The notes under the pieces are model-generated. The model did no database searches, was not told where the DNA came from, and saw only the letters and a program-made list of their open reading frames with translations. Positions 46,911-56,351 of a stretch of DNA of 64,000 nt are shown in pieces. The DNA comes from Nonomuraea sp. PA05 (GTDB lineage Bacteria; Actinomycetota; Actinomycetes; Streptosporangiales; Streptosporangiaceae): the NCBI RefSeq assembly GCF_008086045.1, contig NZ_VSEY01000011.1:62001-126000 (forward strand), in the 5' to 3' direction. The translations under genes and the position numbers were made by a program. Position 1 is the first letter of the stretch; the number at the start of each line of letters is the position of its first letter.

Positions 46911-47633
46911 ATGACCATCGAGCTTGTCCGCCCCGAATCCCCCGAACACCACCACAGCCACCGCGACGTGACCGGCGGCTGGCTCCGCCCCGCCGTGTTC
47001 GGCGCGATGGACGGCTTGGTCTCCAACTTCGCGCTGATCGCCGGCGTCGTCGGCGCGGCAGGGGCAGGGCAGGGCGCGGTGCTGGCCGGTTTCGCGGGTT
47101 TGATCGCCGGTGCCTGCTCCATGGCCGCCGGCGAGTACACCTCCGTGAAGTCGCAGACCGAGTTGATGCGCGCGGAGATCGCCGTGGAGCGGCGGGAGCT
47201 GGCCCGCAACCCCGAGGGTGAGCGGGCCGAGCTGGCCGCGTTGTACCGGTCGCGGGGGCTGGACCCCGATCTGGCCGACCGGGTGGCCACCGGGCTGTCG
47301 GCCGACCCCGAGCAGGCGTTGCGGGTGCACGTGCGCGAGGAGCTGGGGGTGGACGTGGACGATCTGCCCTCCCCCTACGTGGCCGCCGCGTCGTCGTTCG
47401 GCGCGTTCTCGGCCGGGGCGCTGGTGCCGCTGGCGCCGTTCCTGTTCGGGGCGTCCGGGCTCCTGCTGGCGCTGGTGCTGAGCGTGGTGGCGCTGTTCGG
47501 GTTCGGCGCCGCCGTGGCGGTGATGACGGCCCGGCCGTGGTGGCTGGGCGGCTTGCGTCAGCTCGCGCTGGGCGTGGGGGCGGCCACCGTCACGTACGGG
47601 CTGGGCAACCTGCTGGGCGTCGCCGTGTCCTAG
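46911..47633 (+). CDS. VIT1/CCC1-family iron/manganese transporter
   Basis: 240 residues, ATG 46911 with GGAGG six bases upstream. The family start GGWLRPAVFGAMDGLVSNFALI is followed by a second membrane helix with the conserved MAAGEYTSVKSQ, a charged cytoplasmic loop with Glu-rich metal-binding segment (residues about 80-150), then three more membrane helices. VIT-type transporters move Fe2+ or Mn2+ out of the cytosol in exchange for protons. The His-rich N-tail (EHHHSH) fits metal binding. Its stop overlaps the convergent LysE gene by 4 bases. Confidence 0.9.
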   Translation: MTIELVRPESPEHHHSHRDVTGGWLRPAVFGAMDGLVSNFALIAGVVGAAGAGQGAVLAGFAGLIAGACSMAAGEYTSVKSQTELMRAEIAVERRELARNPEGERAELAALYRSRGLDPDLADRVATGLSADPEQALRVHVREELGVDVDDLPSPYVAAASSFGAFSAGALVPLAPFLFGASGLLLALVLSVVALFGFGAAVAVMTARPWWLGGLRQLALGVGAATVTYGLGNLLGVAVS

Positions 47634-48256
47634 GGGCGGGTGGAGGTGGCGAGTTTGACGCCGAGGCCGATGAGGGCGGCGCCCGTCACGCCGTCCACGG
47701 CCCGCCGGACCGCGGGCCGGGCGAACACCTTGCGTAGGGTGCCCACGACGTTCGCCACCACCAGGAACCACGCGACGGTGCCCGCCAGCGCCACCCCCGA
47801 CAGCGCCATCACCGACACTCCCGAGCCGAGGAACTGCGGCACGAGCGCCACGAAGAACAGCGCCGCCTTGGGGTTGAGCACGTTCGTCAGCAGGCCTTCG
47901 GTGAAGGCCGCCCAGGAGCCGCGCCCGCCCGGGTCGGGCACGTCGAGGTTGAGCGCGCCGCCGCCGCGCCAGGCGGCCCGCAGCGACCTGACGCCGAGGT
48001 AGAGCAGGTACGCGGCGCCCACCACCTTGACCACGGTGAACGCCACGGCAGAGGCGGCCAGCAGCGCCGCCACGCCGGTGGCCGCGGCCACCACCCAGGC
48101 GAACACGCCCACCGCGATGCCCGCCGCGGCCGCCATGCCGTGCGCGCGGCCCGAGACGGCCGAGCGGCGGACCACCACCGCGAAGTCGGGGCCGGGCGAC
48201 ATCGCGCCGAGCAGGACAACTCCGCCGAAAGCCGCGATCTGTGCCATAGAAGTCAT
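47630..48256 (-). CDS. LysE/RhtB-family amino-acid exporter
   Basis: 208 residues, ATG 48256 with AAGGTGG upstream. Six membrane segments, with the family motif MSPGPDFAVVVRRSAVSG in the first loop and LNPKAALFFVALVPQF in the middle. It exports an amino acid such as Lys, homoserine or Thr; substrate not predictable. The start overlaps the cupin stop (ATGA). It is the last gene of the pgi-zwf-gerW-cupin unit. Confidence 0.88.
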   Translation of the reverse strand: MTSMAQIAAFGGVVLLGAMSPGPDFAVVVRRSAVSGRAHGMAAAAGIAVGVFAWVVAAATGVAALLAASAVAFTVVKVVGAAYLLYLGVRSLRAAWRGGGALNLDVPDPGGRGSWAAFTEGLLTNVLNPKAALFFVALVPQFLGSGVSVMALSGVALAGTVAWFLVVANVVGTLRKVFARPAVRRAVDGVTGAALIGLGVKLATSTRP

Positions 48257-48792
48257 GGCGTCCACCTTACGAGCACCCGTCCCTCCGGGATCAAGGCGGA
48301 CCGCTCCCACGTCCAGGTCGGCACCGTGACCACCTCGGCGGCCCGGCTGAGCGGGATGGGCAGGTCGAGCAGGGCGGAGTGCGGGGTGAGGGGGAGGCCG
48401 CCGCGCGGGATGACGACGCTTTCGAGCGGCGTGCGCTGAGCCGGGCCGTCGGGCTCGTCGCGGTCGCTGCGGACCCAGGTGGCCTGGCCGGAGAAGGAGG
48501 TGAACGCCAGCGCGCCGTGCGGGGCGGCGCCGGAGTGGCGCAGCGTGCCGGCGGGCAGCCAGCCGTGCTGCCCCGGCAGGTACGTGATGCCCGACACGTG
48601 CAGCTCGCCCGACAGCACGACGAACTCCTCGCCGGCCAGGTAGTGGCCGCGTTCCGGCCGCACCCAGCCGGGCGGGAAGCGGACGAGCGTCGCCGAGCCG
48701 CCCAGCCTCGCCAGCCGCACCGGCAGGTTGGAGCCGGGGACCAGGAAGAGATCGCCGGGCAGCTCGGCGTCGTCGAGCAGGTCGATGAGCAC
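48253..48792 (-). CDS. Cupin-domain protein (DUF4437-like)
   Basis: 179 residues, GTG 48792. Two cupin motifs: GHYLAGEEFVVLSGELHVSG with partial metal-binding His/Glu, and a second half with HSGAAPHGALAF. A bicupin-like lyase, ChrR-like anti-sigma domain or DUF4437 assignment are the options. It overlaps LysE by 4 bases and follows gerW by 6 bases, so it is certainly in the same transcription unit. Confidence 0.72.
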   Translation of the reverse strand: MLIDLLDDAELPGDLFLVPGSNLPVRLARLGGSATLVRFPPGWVRPERGHYLAGEEFVVLSGELHVSGITYLPGQHGWLPAGTLRHSGAAPHGALAFTSFSGQATWVRSDRDEPDGPAQRTPLESVVIPRGGLPLTPHSALLDLPIPLSRAAEVVTVPTWTWERSALIPEGRVLVRWTP

Positions 48793-48798
48793 GTGTCG

Positions 48799-49152
48799 TC
48801 AGCGCCTGCGGCGCCACTTCTTGAAGATGGCCCGCAGGGTCAGCAGCAGCACGACCGCCACGATCTGGCCGCCGATGACGATGCGGTTGACGTCGACGGC
48901 GGGCCGCCACAGGGCGTCACCGTTCTTGAGCACGTACACGCCGGCCGGCGTCGCGCTGAAGCCGAAGCCGCCGCCGCTGCCCCCTCCCTCCTCACCCTTC
49001 GCGTCCTTGCCCTGGCCTTGGCCTCCGCCGCCTCCTTGGGCGACCCTGGCCACGGGGATGACGACGACGTCACCGTGCTGGATCGGCTCGCCGAAGACGC
49101 GCTTGACCGTCGCGGCGTCCTTCGACTGTTCCACCAGTTCCATGATGTCCAT
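48799..49152 (-). CDS. GerW/YtfJ-family spore protein
   Basis: 117 residues, ATG 49152. It has the YtfJ signature (VKRVFGEPIQHGDVVVIPVARV), a Gly/Gln-rich linker (GGGGGQGQG), GFGFSATPAGVYVL, and a C-terminal hydrophobic helix (IVAVVLLLTLRAIFKKW) ending in RRRR. In Bacillus, GerW is needed for L-alanine germination; actinobacterial homologues are present in spore formers and untested. The Arg tail suggests a membrane-bound cytoplasmic protein. It lies 27 bases after zwf and is cotranscribed. Confidence 0.82.
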   Translation of the reverse strand: MDIMELVEQSKDAATVKRVFGEPIQHGDVVVIPVARVAQGGGGGQGQGKDAKGEEGGGSGGGFGFSATPAGVYVLKNGDALWRPAVDVNRIVIGGQIVAVVLLLTLRAIFKKWRRRR

Positions 49153-49179
49153 CTCCCCATCGTCACCCCGGGACGCCGG

Positions 49180-50547
49180 TCAGTCGAACGTCGTGGAAAT
49201 CTCGTGCCACCCGCCGGGCGCGATCTTCTCCGCCGGCTCAGGCCCCCAGGACCCCTTCTCGTACGGCAGCGGCTTGTCCTCCGCGTCGAGCACCGGCTGC
49301 ACGATCCGCCACGACTCCTCTACCAGGTCGAACCGGGCGAACCTCCGCGGATCGCCGCTGACCGCGTCGGTGAGGATGCGCTCGTAGGCGGCCTCCATCG
49401 GCCCGAGCACCTTGGTGAAGTCGACGCTGACCGGCACCGGCCGGGCGTGCTGCTTGCCCGGCTCCTTGGCCAGCAGGTCGAACGTCACCCCGGCGTCAGG
49501 CTGCAGCCGGAACCGGATCAGGTTGGGGCTCTCCGGCGCGCCGCCGTTGCCGAACATGGTCACCGGCGGCCGGCGCAGCTCGGCGACGACCTCCAGGTCG
49601 GTGGTCGGCAGGGCCTTGCCGGAGCGGATGCACCAGGGCACCCCGGCCCAGCGCCAGTTGTCGATGTAGGCGCGCAGCGCGACGTAGGTCTCGGTGGTGG
49701 AGCCGGGGCGCACGCCGTCGGTGCCGAGGTAGCCGTCGTACTGGCCGCGTACGACGTCGGCGGGGTCGAGGGCCTGCACCGCGCGCAGCACCCGCCACTT
49801 CTCGTCGAGCTGGGCCCGCGCGTCGGTGGACGGCGGCGGGTCCATCGCGAGGATGGCCAGGAGCTGCAGCAGGTGGTTCTGCACCACGTCGCGGACGGTG
49901 CCGTTGGCGTCGTAGAAGGCGCCCCGGTCGCGCACGTCGAAGTCTTCCGCCATGGTGATCTGCACGCTGCGGATGTGCGACCGGTTCCAGATGGGCTCCA
50001 GCAGCGTGTTGGCGAACCGGAACACCATGAGGTCCTCGACCGGCTCCTTGCCCAGGAAGTGGTCGACGCGGCGCAGGTGATCCTCGTCGAAGTGGCGCAG
50101 CAGGTCGTCGTTGAGCTCGCGCGCCGAGGCGAGGTCGTGCCCGAACGGCTTCTCCACCACCAGCCGGGCGTCGCGGTTGAGCCCGACGGCGGCCAGCCCC
50201 TCGGCGACCGGGGAGAACAGCGCCGGCGGCACGGCCAGGTAGTGCACGAGGAAGCCCTTGCCCGCGGCCTCCTCGCGCAGCCGCTCGAACGTGCCGGGGT
50301 CGCCGTAGTCGCCCGCCACCAGCCGCAGATTCCCGGCCAGCTTGTCGAACGCCGCGTCGTGCACGCCGCCGCACGCCTCGCGGGCGTGCTCGCGCAGCCC
50401 GTCGAGGTCGAGGTCGGTCTTGGCCACGCCGATGACCGGCAGGTCGAGCCGGCCGTCGGCCATCAGGTGGTAGAGCGCGGGCAGCAGCATCTTGCGCGCG
50501 AGGTCGCCCGTGACGCCGAACAGGACGAGCGCGCCGGCTCGCGCCAT
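49180..50547 (-). CDS. zwf: Glucose-6-phosphate 1-dehydrogenase
   Basis: 455 residues, ATG 50547, one base after the pgi stop. Cofactor motif FGVTGDLARKMLLPALY, substrate site VEKPFGHDLASA and catalytic His in RVDHFLGKE. It converts glucose-6-phosphate to 6-phosphogluconolactone with NADP+. It is about 50 residues shorter than most G6PDH (485-515). No opcA, pgl or gnd adjoins, which is unlike the usual actinobacterial tkt-tal-pgi-zwf-opcA-pgl cluster, so this may be a second isoform. Confidence 0.9.
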   Translation of the reverse strand: MARAGALVLFGVTGDLARKMLLPALYHLMADGRLDLPVIGVAKTDLDLDGLREHAREACGGVHDAAFDKLAGNLRLVAGDYGDPGTFERLREEAAGKGFLVHYLAVPPALFSPVAEGLAAVGLNRDARLVVEKPFGHDLASARELNDDLLRHFDEDHLRRVDHFLGKEPVEDLMVFRFANTLLEPIWNRSHIRSVQITMAEDFDVRDRGAFYDANGTVRDVVQNHLLQLLAILAMDPPPSTDARAQLDEKWRVLRAVQALDPADVVRGQYDGYLGTDGVRPGSTTETYVALRAYIDNWRWAGVPWCIRSGKALPTTDLEVVAELRRPPVTMFGNGGAPESPNLIRFRLQPDAGVTFDLLAKEPGKQHARPVPVSVDFTKVLGPMEAAYERILTDAVSGDPRRFARFDLVEESWRIVQPVLDAEDKPLPYEKGSWGPEPAEKIAPGGWHEISTTFD

Positions 50548-50548
50548 C

Positions 50549-52180
50549 TCAGACGCGCCTTCCGCGCAGCTCCCGGTACTTGCGGATCAACTGTTCCGTT
50601 GAGGTGTCGGGGAACGTGGCGGGCGGTTCGCCGGAGGTCAGCGCGGGCGCCAGGTCGAGAGCCATCTTCTTGCCCAGCTCGACGCCCCACTGATCGAAGG
50701 AGTCGACGCCCCAGATGGTGCCCTCGACGAACACGATGTGCTCGTAGAGCGCGACGAGCTGCCCCAGCGTGGACGGCGTGAGCTTGGGCGCCAGGATGGT
50801 GGAGGTGGGGCGGTTGCCCGGCATCACCTTGTGCGGCACGATCTCGGCCGCGGTGCCCTCGGCGGCGATCTCCTCGGCGGTCTTGCCGAACGCCAGCGCC
50901 GTCGTCTGGGCGAAGAGGTTGGCGGTGAGCTGGTCGTGCATGCCCTCGCGGTCCTCGTACGGCTCGGCGAAGCCGATGAAGTCGGCGGGCACGAGCCGGG
51001 TGCCCTGGTGCAGGAGCTGGTAGAAGGCGTGCTGGCCGTTGGTGCCGGGCTCGCCCCAGAAGATCTCGCCGGTCTTGGCCGTGACGGGGGTGCCGTCGGC
51101 GCGCACCGACTTGCCGTTGGACTCCATCGTGAGCTGCTGCAGGTAGGCGGGGAAGCGGTGCAGCCGCTGGCTGTAGGGCAGGACGGCGCGGGTCTCGGCG
51201 TCGAAGAAGTCGGTGTACCAGATCCCGAGCAGGGCCATCAGCACCGGCATGTTGGCCTCGAACGGGGCCGTGCGGAAGTGCTCGTCGATGGTGTGGAAGC
51301 CGGCCAGCATCTCGCGGAACCGCTCGGGCCCGATGGCGATCATCAGGGACAGGCCGATGGCGCCGTCGTAGGAGTAGCGGCCGCCCACCCAGTCCCAGAA
51401 GCCGAACATGTTGTCGGTGTCGATGCCGAACTCCGCGACCTTGGCGGCGTTGGTGGAGACGGCCACGAAGTGGTGGGAGACGGCGTCCTCGCCGAGCGCG
51501 TCGACCAGCCAGCGGCGCGCGACCCTGGCGTTGGTGAGCGTCTCCAGCGTGGTGAAGGTCTTGGAGCTGACCACGAAGAGCGTGGTGGCGGGGTCGAGGC
51601 CGGCGAGGTTGCCGGTGATGTCGGCCGGGTCGATGTTGGAGACGAACCTGGCGGTGATGCCGGCGTCGGCGTAGTCGCGCAGCGCCTCGTAGGCCATGGC
51701 GGGCCCCAGGTCGGAGCCGCCGATGCCGATGTTGACGACGGTCTCGATGGGCTTGCCGGTGGCGCCCTTCCACTCCTTCGACCTGACGCGGCCGGCGAAG
51801 GCGCTCATCCTGTCGAGCACCTCGTGCACGTCGGACACGACGTCCTGCCCGTCCACGACCAGCTTGGCGTCACGTGGCAGGCGCAGCGCGACGTGCAGGA
51901 CCGCGCGGTCCTCGCTGACGTTGATGTGCTCACCGGAGAACATGGCCGCCACCCGCTCGCGCAGCCCGGCCCGCTCGGCCAGGGCGGTGAGCAGGCCGAT
52001 GGTCTCCTGCGTGGCGCGGTGCTTGGCGTAGTCGAGGTAGAGGTCGCCCGCCGTGACGGTCATCCGCCCGGCGCGGCCCGGGTCCTGCGCGAACAGCTCA
52101 CGCAGATGCCTGCCCGCCAGCTCCTCGTGGTGCTTACCCAGGGACGCCCATTCCTGGGTCTGGGTGATGTCGCCGTTCAC
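50549..52180 (-). CDS. pgi: Glucose-6-phosphate isomerase
   Basis: 543 residues, GTG 52180 with GAGGAGG five bases upstream. Pgi signatures GEPGTNGQHAFYQLLHQGT and FDQWGVELGKKMA, and the sugar-phosphate loop VSSKTFTTLET are present. Length is typical. It interconverts glucose-6-phosphate and fructose-6-phosphate and begins the pgi-zwf-gerW-cupin-lysE run on the minus strand. Confidence 0.93.
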   Translation of the reverse strand: MNGDITQTQEWASLGKHHEELAGRHLRELFAQDPGRAGRMTVTAGDLYLDYAKHRATQETIGLLTALAERAGLRERVAAMFSGEHINVSEDRAVLHVALRLPRDAKLVVDGQDVVSDVHEVLDRMSAFAGRVRSKEWKGATGKPIETVVNIGIGGSDLGPAMAYEALRDYADAGITARFVSNIDPADITGNLAGLDPATTLFVVSSKTFTTLETLTNARVARRWLVDALGEDAVSHHFVAVSTNAAKVAEFGIDTDNMFGFWDWVGGRYSYDGAIGLSLMIAIGPERFREMLAGFHTIDEHFRTAPFEANMPVLMALLGIWYTDFFDAETRAVLPYSQRLHRFPAYLQQLTMESNGKSVRADGTPVTAKTGEIFWGEPGTNGQHAFYQLLHQGTRLVPADFIGFAEPYEDREGMHDQLTANLFAQTTALAFGKTAEEIAAEGTAAEIVPHKVMPGNRPTSTILAPKLTPSTLGQLVALYEHIVFVEGTIWGVDSFDQWGVELGKKMALDLAPALTSGEPPATFPDTSTEQLIRKYRELRGRRV

Positions 52181-52286
52181 GCGTTCCTCCTCGCGTCGCC
52201 AAACCGATCATGCCTGGTTCCATCGTCCCGTAACTGCCTACCCCCCGCCGTTGATTCCGCGCATGGCGGAGCGGTGTTTTATCAGC

Positions 52287-53993
52287 TCAGTGGGATTCGC
52301 GGCCCACCCGGTCGCCGCTCGATCCGATCAGGAAATCGAGGTCGGCGCCCCGGTCGGCCTGGGTGACGTGCTCGACGTAGAGGCGCTCCCAGCCGCGCGC
52401 GGGCCTGGCGTACCCGTTCGTGACGGGCTCGCGCGCGTTCAGCTCGGCGTCGGGGACGTCCACGTCGAGGCGGCGGGCGGCCACGTCGAGCACGACGGGG
52501 TCGCCGGTGCGCACCCTGGCCAGCGGCCCGCCGGCCGCCGCCTCGGGCGCGGTGTGCAGGACGACCGTGCCGTACGCGGTGCCGCTCATCCGGGCGTCGC
52601 TGATGCGCACCATGTCGCGCACGCCCTTCTCCAGCAGCTTGGCGGGCAGCGGCAGGTTGCCGACCTCCGGCATGCCGGGGTAGCCCTTGGGGCCGCAGCC
52701 GCGCAGCACCAGCACCGAGGTCTCGTCCACGTCGAGGTCGGGCGAGTCGAGCCGGGCGTGGACGTCCTCGACGCTGTCGAAGACGACGGCGCGGCCGCGG
52801 TGGCGCAGCAGCTCGGGCGAGGCGGCGGCGGGTTTGATCACCGCGCCGGAGGGCGCGAGGTTGCCGCGCAGCACGGCGATGCCGGCGTCCGGCAGCAACG
52901 GGTTCGAGCGGCGCCTGATGACGTCCTCGTCCCAGATCCCGGCCCCGTCGAGGTGCTCGGCGAGCGGCCGCCCGGTGACGGTGATCGCGGCGGGGTCGAG
53001 CAGGTCCTCGACCTCCTTCAGCACGGCGGCCAGGCCGCCGGCCCTGAACAGGTCGTCCATGAGGTGCCGCCCGGCGGGCTGCAGGTCCACCAGCAGGGGG
53101 ACGCCGGAGCCGGTGCGGTCGAAGTCGTCCAGGCTCAGCTCGACGCCGAGCCGCCCGGCGATGGCCAGCAGGTGGACGACCGCGTTGGTGGACCCGCCGA
53201 CGGCGGCCAGGGTGACGATGGCGTTGAGGAAGGAGCCCCTGGTCATGACCTGGCTGGGACGACGGCCCGCCATGACCAGCTCGACGGCCAGGCGGCCGGT
53301 CTCGTGGGAGCGTTCGAGCAGGCGGCTGTCGGGGGCGGGGGTGCCCGCGGTGCCGGGCAGCGTCATGCCGAGCGCCTCGGCCATGAACGCCATCGTGGAG
53401 GCGGTGCCCATCGTGTTGCAGTGGCCGCGGCTGCGGATCATGGACGACTCCGAGCGCAGGAACGCCTCGCGGGACAGGGTGCCCGCGCGCACCTCCTCGC
53501 TGAGCCGCCACACGTCGGTGCCGCAGCCGAGCGGCGCGCCCCGGAAGTGGCCGGTCAGCATCGGCCCGCCTGGCACCACCACGGCGGGCAGGTCCACGGA
53601 GGCGGCGGCCATGAGCAGCGACGGGATCGTCTTGTCGCAGCCACCGAGCAGCACCACCCCGTCGATGGGGTTGGCGCGCAGCATCTCCTCGGTGGCCATG
53701 GCGGCCAGGTTGCGCCACAGCATGGCGGTGGGGCGCACGTTCGTCTCGCCGAGGGAGACGACGGGCAGGTTGAGCGGCACTCCCCCGGCCTCCCACACGC
53801 CGTGCACGACGCTCTGGGCCACCTCGTTCAGGTGGGAGTTGCAGGGGGTCAGGTCGGAGGCGGTGTTGGCGATGGCGATGTGCGGCTTGCCGCCCTCGAA
53901 CGCCTCGGGTGGCAGGCCGCGGCGCATCCAGGCCCGGTGGATGTAGGAGTTCCGGTCGTTTCCTGCGTACCAGCGTGAACTCCTGAACTCCAT
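52287..53993 (-). CDS. IlvD/Edd-family sugar-acid dehydratase
   Basis: 568 residues; ATG 53993 has AGGGTG seven bases upstream, and a GTG at 54002 is an alternative. Fe-S ligands of the family are visible: TPCNSH, GGCDKT and RGHCNTMGTAS. The N-terminal RSSRWYAG resembles sugar-acid dehydratases (L-arabonate, D-xylonate or galactonate) more than dihydroxy-acid dehydratase. It removes water from an aldonic acid. It starts 53 bases from the divergent phosphoketolase gene, so they probably share a control region. Confidence 0.8.
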   Translation of the reverse strand: MEFRSSRWYAGNDRNSYIHRAWMRRGLPPEAFEGGKPHIAIANTASDLTPCNSHLNEVAQSVVHGVWEAGGVPLNLPVVSLGETNVRPTAMLWRNLAAMATEEMLRANPIDGVVLLGGCDKTIPSLLMAAASVDLPAVVVPGGPMLTGHFRGAPLGCGTDVWRLSEEVRAGTLSREAFLRSESSMIRSRGHCNTMGTASTMAFMAEALGMTLPGTAGTPAPDSRLLERSHETGRLAVELVMAGRRPSQVMTRGSFLNAIVTLAAVGGSTNAVVHLLAIAGRLGVELSLDDFDRTGSGVPLLVDLQPAGRHLMDDLFRAGGLAAVLKEVEDLLDPAAITVTGRPLAEHLDGAGIWDEDVIRRRSNPLLPDAGIAVLRGNLAPSGAVIKPAAASPELLRHRGRAVVFDSVEDVHARLDSPDLDVDETSVLVLRGCGPKGYPGMPEVGNLPLPAKLLEKGVRDMVRISDARMSGTAYGTVVLHTAPEAAAGGPLARVRTGDPVVLDVAARRLDVDVPDAELNAREPVTNGYARPARGWERLYVEHVTQADRGADLDFLIGSSGDRVGRESH

Positions 53994-54046
53994 GTTCGGC
54001 ACCCTATCGGGGATTCATCCTGCTCTGTTGAGGAATCAGCAGGGGC

Positions 54047-56344
54047 ATGGACCATATAGACGCGTACTGGCGGGCGGCGAACTACCTGTCCGTCGGGCAG
54101 ATCTACCTGCTGGACAACCCCCTGCTCACCGAGCCGCTGCGCCCCGAGCACATCAAGCCGCGCCTGCTCGGCCACTGGGGGACGACGCCGGGCCTGAACT
54201 TCTGCTTCGCGCACCTCAACCGGGTGATCCGCGAACGCGACCAGGACATGATCTACATCGCGGGCCCCGGTCACGGCGGCCCGGCGGCGGTGGCCCACGC
54301 GTGGCTCGAAGGGTCGTACTCCGAGCGGTATCCGGACGTGTCGCAGGACGTGGAGGGCATGCGGCGGCTGTTCCGCCAGTTCTCCTTCCCCGGCGGCATC
54401 CCGAGCCACGTCGCGCCGGAGACACCGGGCTCCATTCACGAGGGCGGCGAGCTGGGGTACGCGCTGGCGCACGCGTACGGCGCCGCGTTCGACAACCCCG
54501 ACCTGGTCGTGGCGTGCGTCATCGGCGACGGCGAGGCGGAGACCGGCCCACTGGCCGCGAGCTGGCACTCCAACAAGTTCCTGGACCGCCGCCGCGACGG
54601 GATGGTGCTGCCCATCCTGCACCTGAACGGCTACAAGATCGCCAACCCGACGGTGCTGGCGCGGATCCCCGAGCAGGAGCTGCTCAAGCTCATGGAGGGG
54701 TACGGCTACCGCCCCCACCTGGTCGGCGCCGACCACGGGGAGATGGCGGGCGCGCTGGACACCGCGTTCGAGGAGATGGCGGCGTACAAGGCGGGCGACG
54801 CCGACCGGCTGCCGATGATCATCCTGCGCACGCCGAAGGGGTGGACCGGGCCGAAGGAGGTGGACGGCAAGCCGGTCGAGGGCACCTGGCGCGCGCACCA
54901 GGTGCCGCTGGCCAAGGTCAGGGAGAACGCGAGCCACCTGGCCATGCTGGAGGAGTGGATGCGCTCGTACCGGCCGGAGGAGCTGTTCGGCTCGGACGGC
55001 AAGCCGGTCGAGGACGTCCTGGTCACCGTGCCGCGCGGCGAGCGCAGGATGAGCGCGAACCCGCACACCAACGGCGGCGAGCTGCTGGAGCCGCTGCGGC
55101 TGCCCGACTTCCGCAGGCTCGCGGTGGAGGTCAAGGCGCCGGCCGAGCAGGCGAGCGAGCCGACGCGGGTGCTGGGCGGCTTCCTGCGGGACGTGATCGC
55201 CGCCAACCCCAGCACGTTCCGGCTGATGGGGCCGGACGAGACGGCCTCGAACCGGCTGTCGGACGTGTTCGAGGTGACCGACAGGGCGTGGGACGCCGAG
55301 ACGCTGCCGACGGACGAGAACCTGGGCGCGGGCGGCCGGGTCATGGAGGTGCTGAGCGAGCACCTGTGCCAGGGCTGGCTGGAGGGTTACCTGCTGACCG
55401 GGCGGCACGGGCTGTTCAACTGCTACGAGGCGTTCATCCACATCGTGGACGCCATGTTCAACCAGCACGCCAAGTGGCTGGAGTCGTCGCAGAAGATCCC
55501 GTGGCGGCGGCCGGTGGCGTCGCTGACGTACCTGCTGTCGTCGCACGTGTGGCGGCAGGACCACAACGGGTTCAGCCACCAGGACCCGGGCTTCCTCGAC
55601 GTGGTCGTCAACAAGAAGGCCTCGGTGGTGCGGGTCTACCTGCCGCCGGACGCGAACACGCTGCTGTCGGTGGGCGACCACTGCCTGCGCTCCAGGGACT
55701 ACGTGAACGTGATCGTGGCCGGCAAGCAGCCGGTGCTCGACCTGTTCACGATGGAGGAGGCCATCGCGCACAACACACGCGGGCTCGGCATCCTGCCGTG
55801 GGCCTCCACCGACGAGGGCAGCGAGCCGGACGTGGTGCTGGCCTGCGCGGGCGACGTGCCGACCCTGGAGACGCTGGCCGCCGCGGCGCTGTTGCGCGAG
55901 CATCTGCCCGAGCTGAAGGTCCGGCTGGTGAACGTGGTCGACCTGATGCGGCTGCAACCGCCGTCGGAGCATCCGCACGGCATGCCGGACGCCGAGTTCG
56001 ACACGCTGTTCACCGTCGACAAGCCGATCATCTTCAACTTCCACGGCTACCCGTCGCTGATCCACCAGCTCACCTACCGGCGGCACGGGCACGCCAACAT
56101 CCACGTGCGCGGCTACAAGGAGGAGGGCACCACGACGACGCCGTTCGACATGTGCATGCTCAACGACATCGACCGCTTCCACCTGGTGATGGACGTCATC
56201 GACCGGGTCCCGGGGCTCGGCAGCAAGGCGGCGCACCTGCGCCAGCACATGAGCGACGAGCGGCTGCGGGCCCGCGCGTACACGCGGGACCACGGTGAGG
56301 ACCCGGCCGACATCAGGTCGTGGACGTGGCCGCACCCGTCCTGA
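54047..56344 (+). CDS. xfp: Phosphoketolase
   Basis: 765 residues, ATG 54047 with AGGGG upstream. Thiamine-diphosphate enzyme: GHWGTTPGLNF, GPGHGGPA, the ThDP motif GDGEAETGPLA with HLNGYKIANPT, and QDHNGFSHQDPG. It splits xylulose-5-phosphate (or fructose-6-phosphate) with phosphate to acetyl phosphate and glyceraldehyde-3-phosphate (or erythrose-4-phosphate). Slightly shorter than the usual 790-800. Together with pgi, zwf and the dehydratase it gives a bypass from pentose phosphates to acetyl phosphate. Confidence 0.93.
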   Translation: MDHIDAYWRAANYLSVGQIYLLDNPLLTEPLRPEHIKPRLLGHWGTTPGLNFCFAHLNRVIRERDQDMIYIAGPGHGGPAAVAHAWLEGSYSERYPDVSQDVEGMRRLFRQFSFPGGIPSHVAPETPGSIHEGGELGYALAHAYGAAFDNPDLVVACVIGDGEAETGPLAASWHSNKFLDRRRDGMVLPILHLNGYKIANPTVLARIPEQELLKLMEGYGYRPHLVGADHGEMAGALDTAFEEMAAYKAGDADRLPMIILRTPKGWTGPKEVDGKPVEGTWRAHQVPLAKVRENASHLAMLEEWMRSYRPEELFGSDGKPVEDVLVTVPRGERRMSANPHTNGGELLEPLRLPDFRRLAVEVKAPAEQASEPTRVLGGFLRDVIAANPSTFRLMGPDETASNRLSDVFEVTDRAWDAETLPTDENLGAGGRVMEVLSEHLCQGWLEGYLLTGRHGLFNCYEAFIHIVDAMFNQHAKWLESSQKIPWRRPVASLTYLLSSHVWRQDHNGFSHQDPGFLDVVVNKKASVVRVYLPPDANTLLSVGDHCLRSRDYVNVIVAGKQPVLDLFTMEEAIAHNTRGLGILPWASTDEGSEPDVVLACAGDVPTLETLAAAALLREHLPELKVRLVNVVDLMRLQPPSEHPHGMPDAEFDTLFTVDKPIIFNFHGYPSLIHQLTYRRHGHANIHVRGYKEEGTTTTPFDMCMLNDIDRFHLVMDVIDRVPGLGSKAAHLRQHMSDERLRARAYTRDHGEDPADIRSWTWPHPS

Positions 56345-56351
56345 GCAGCGG

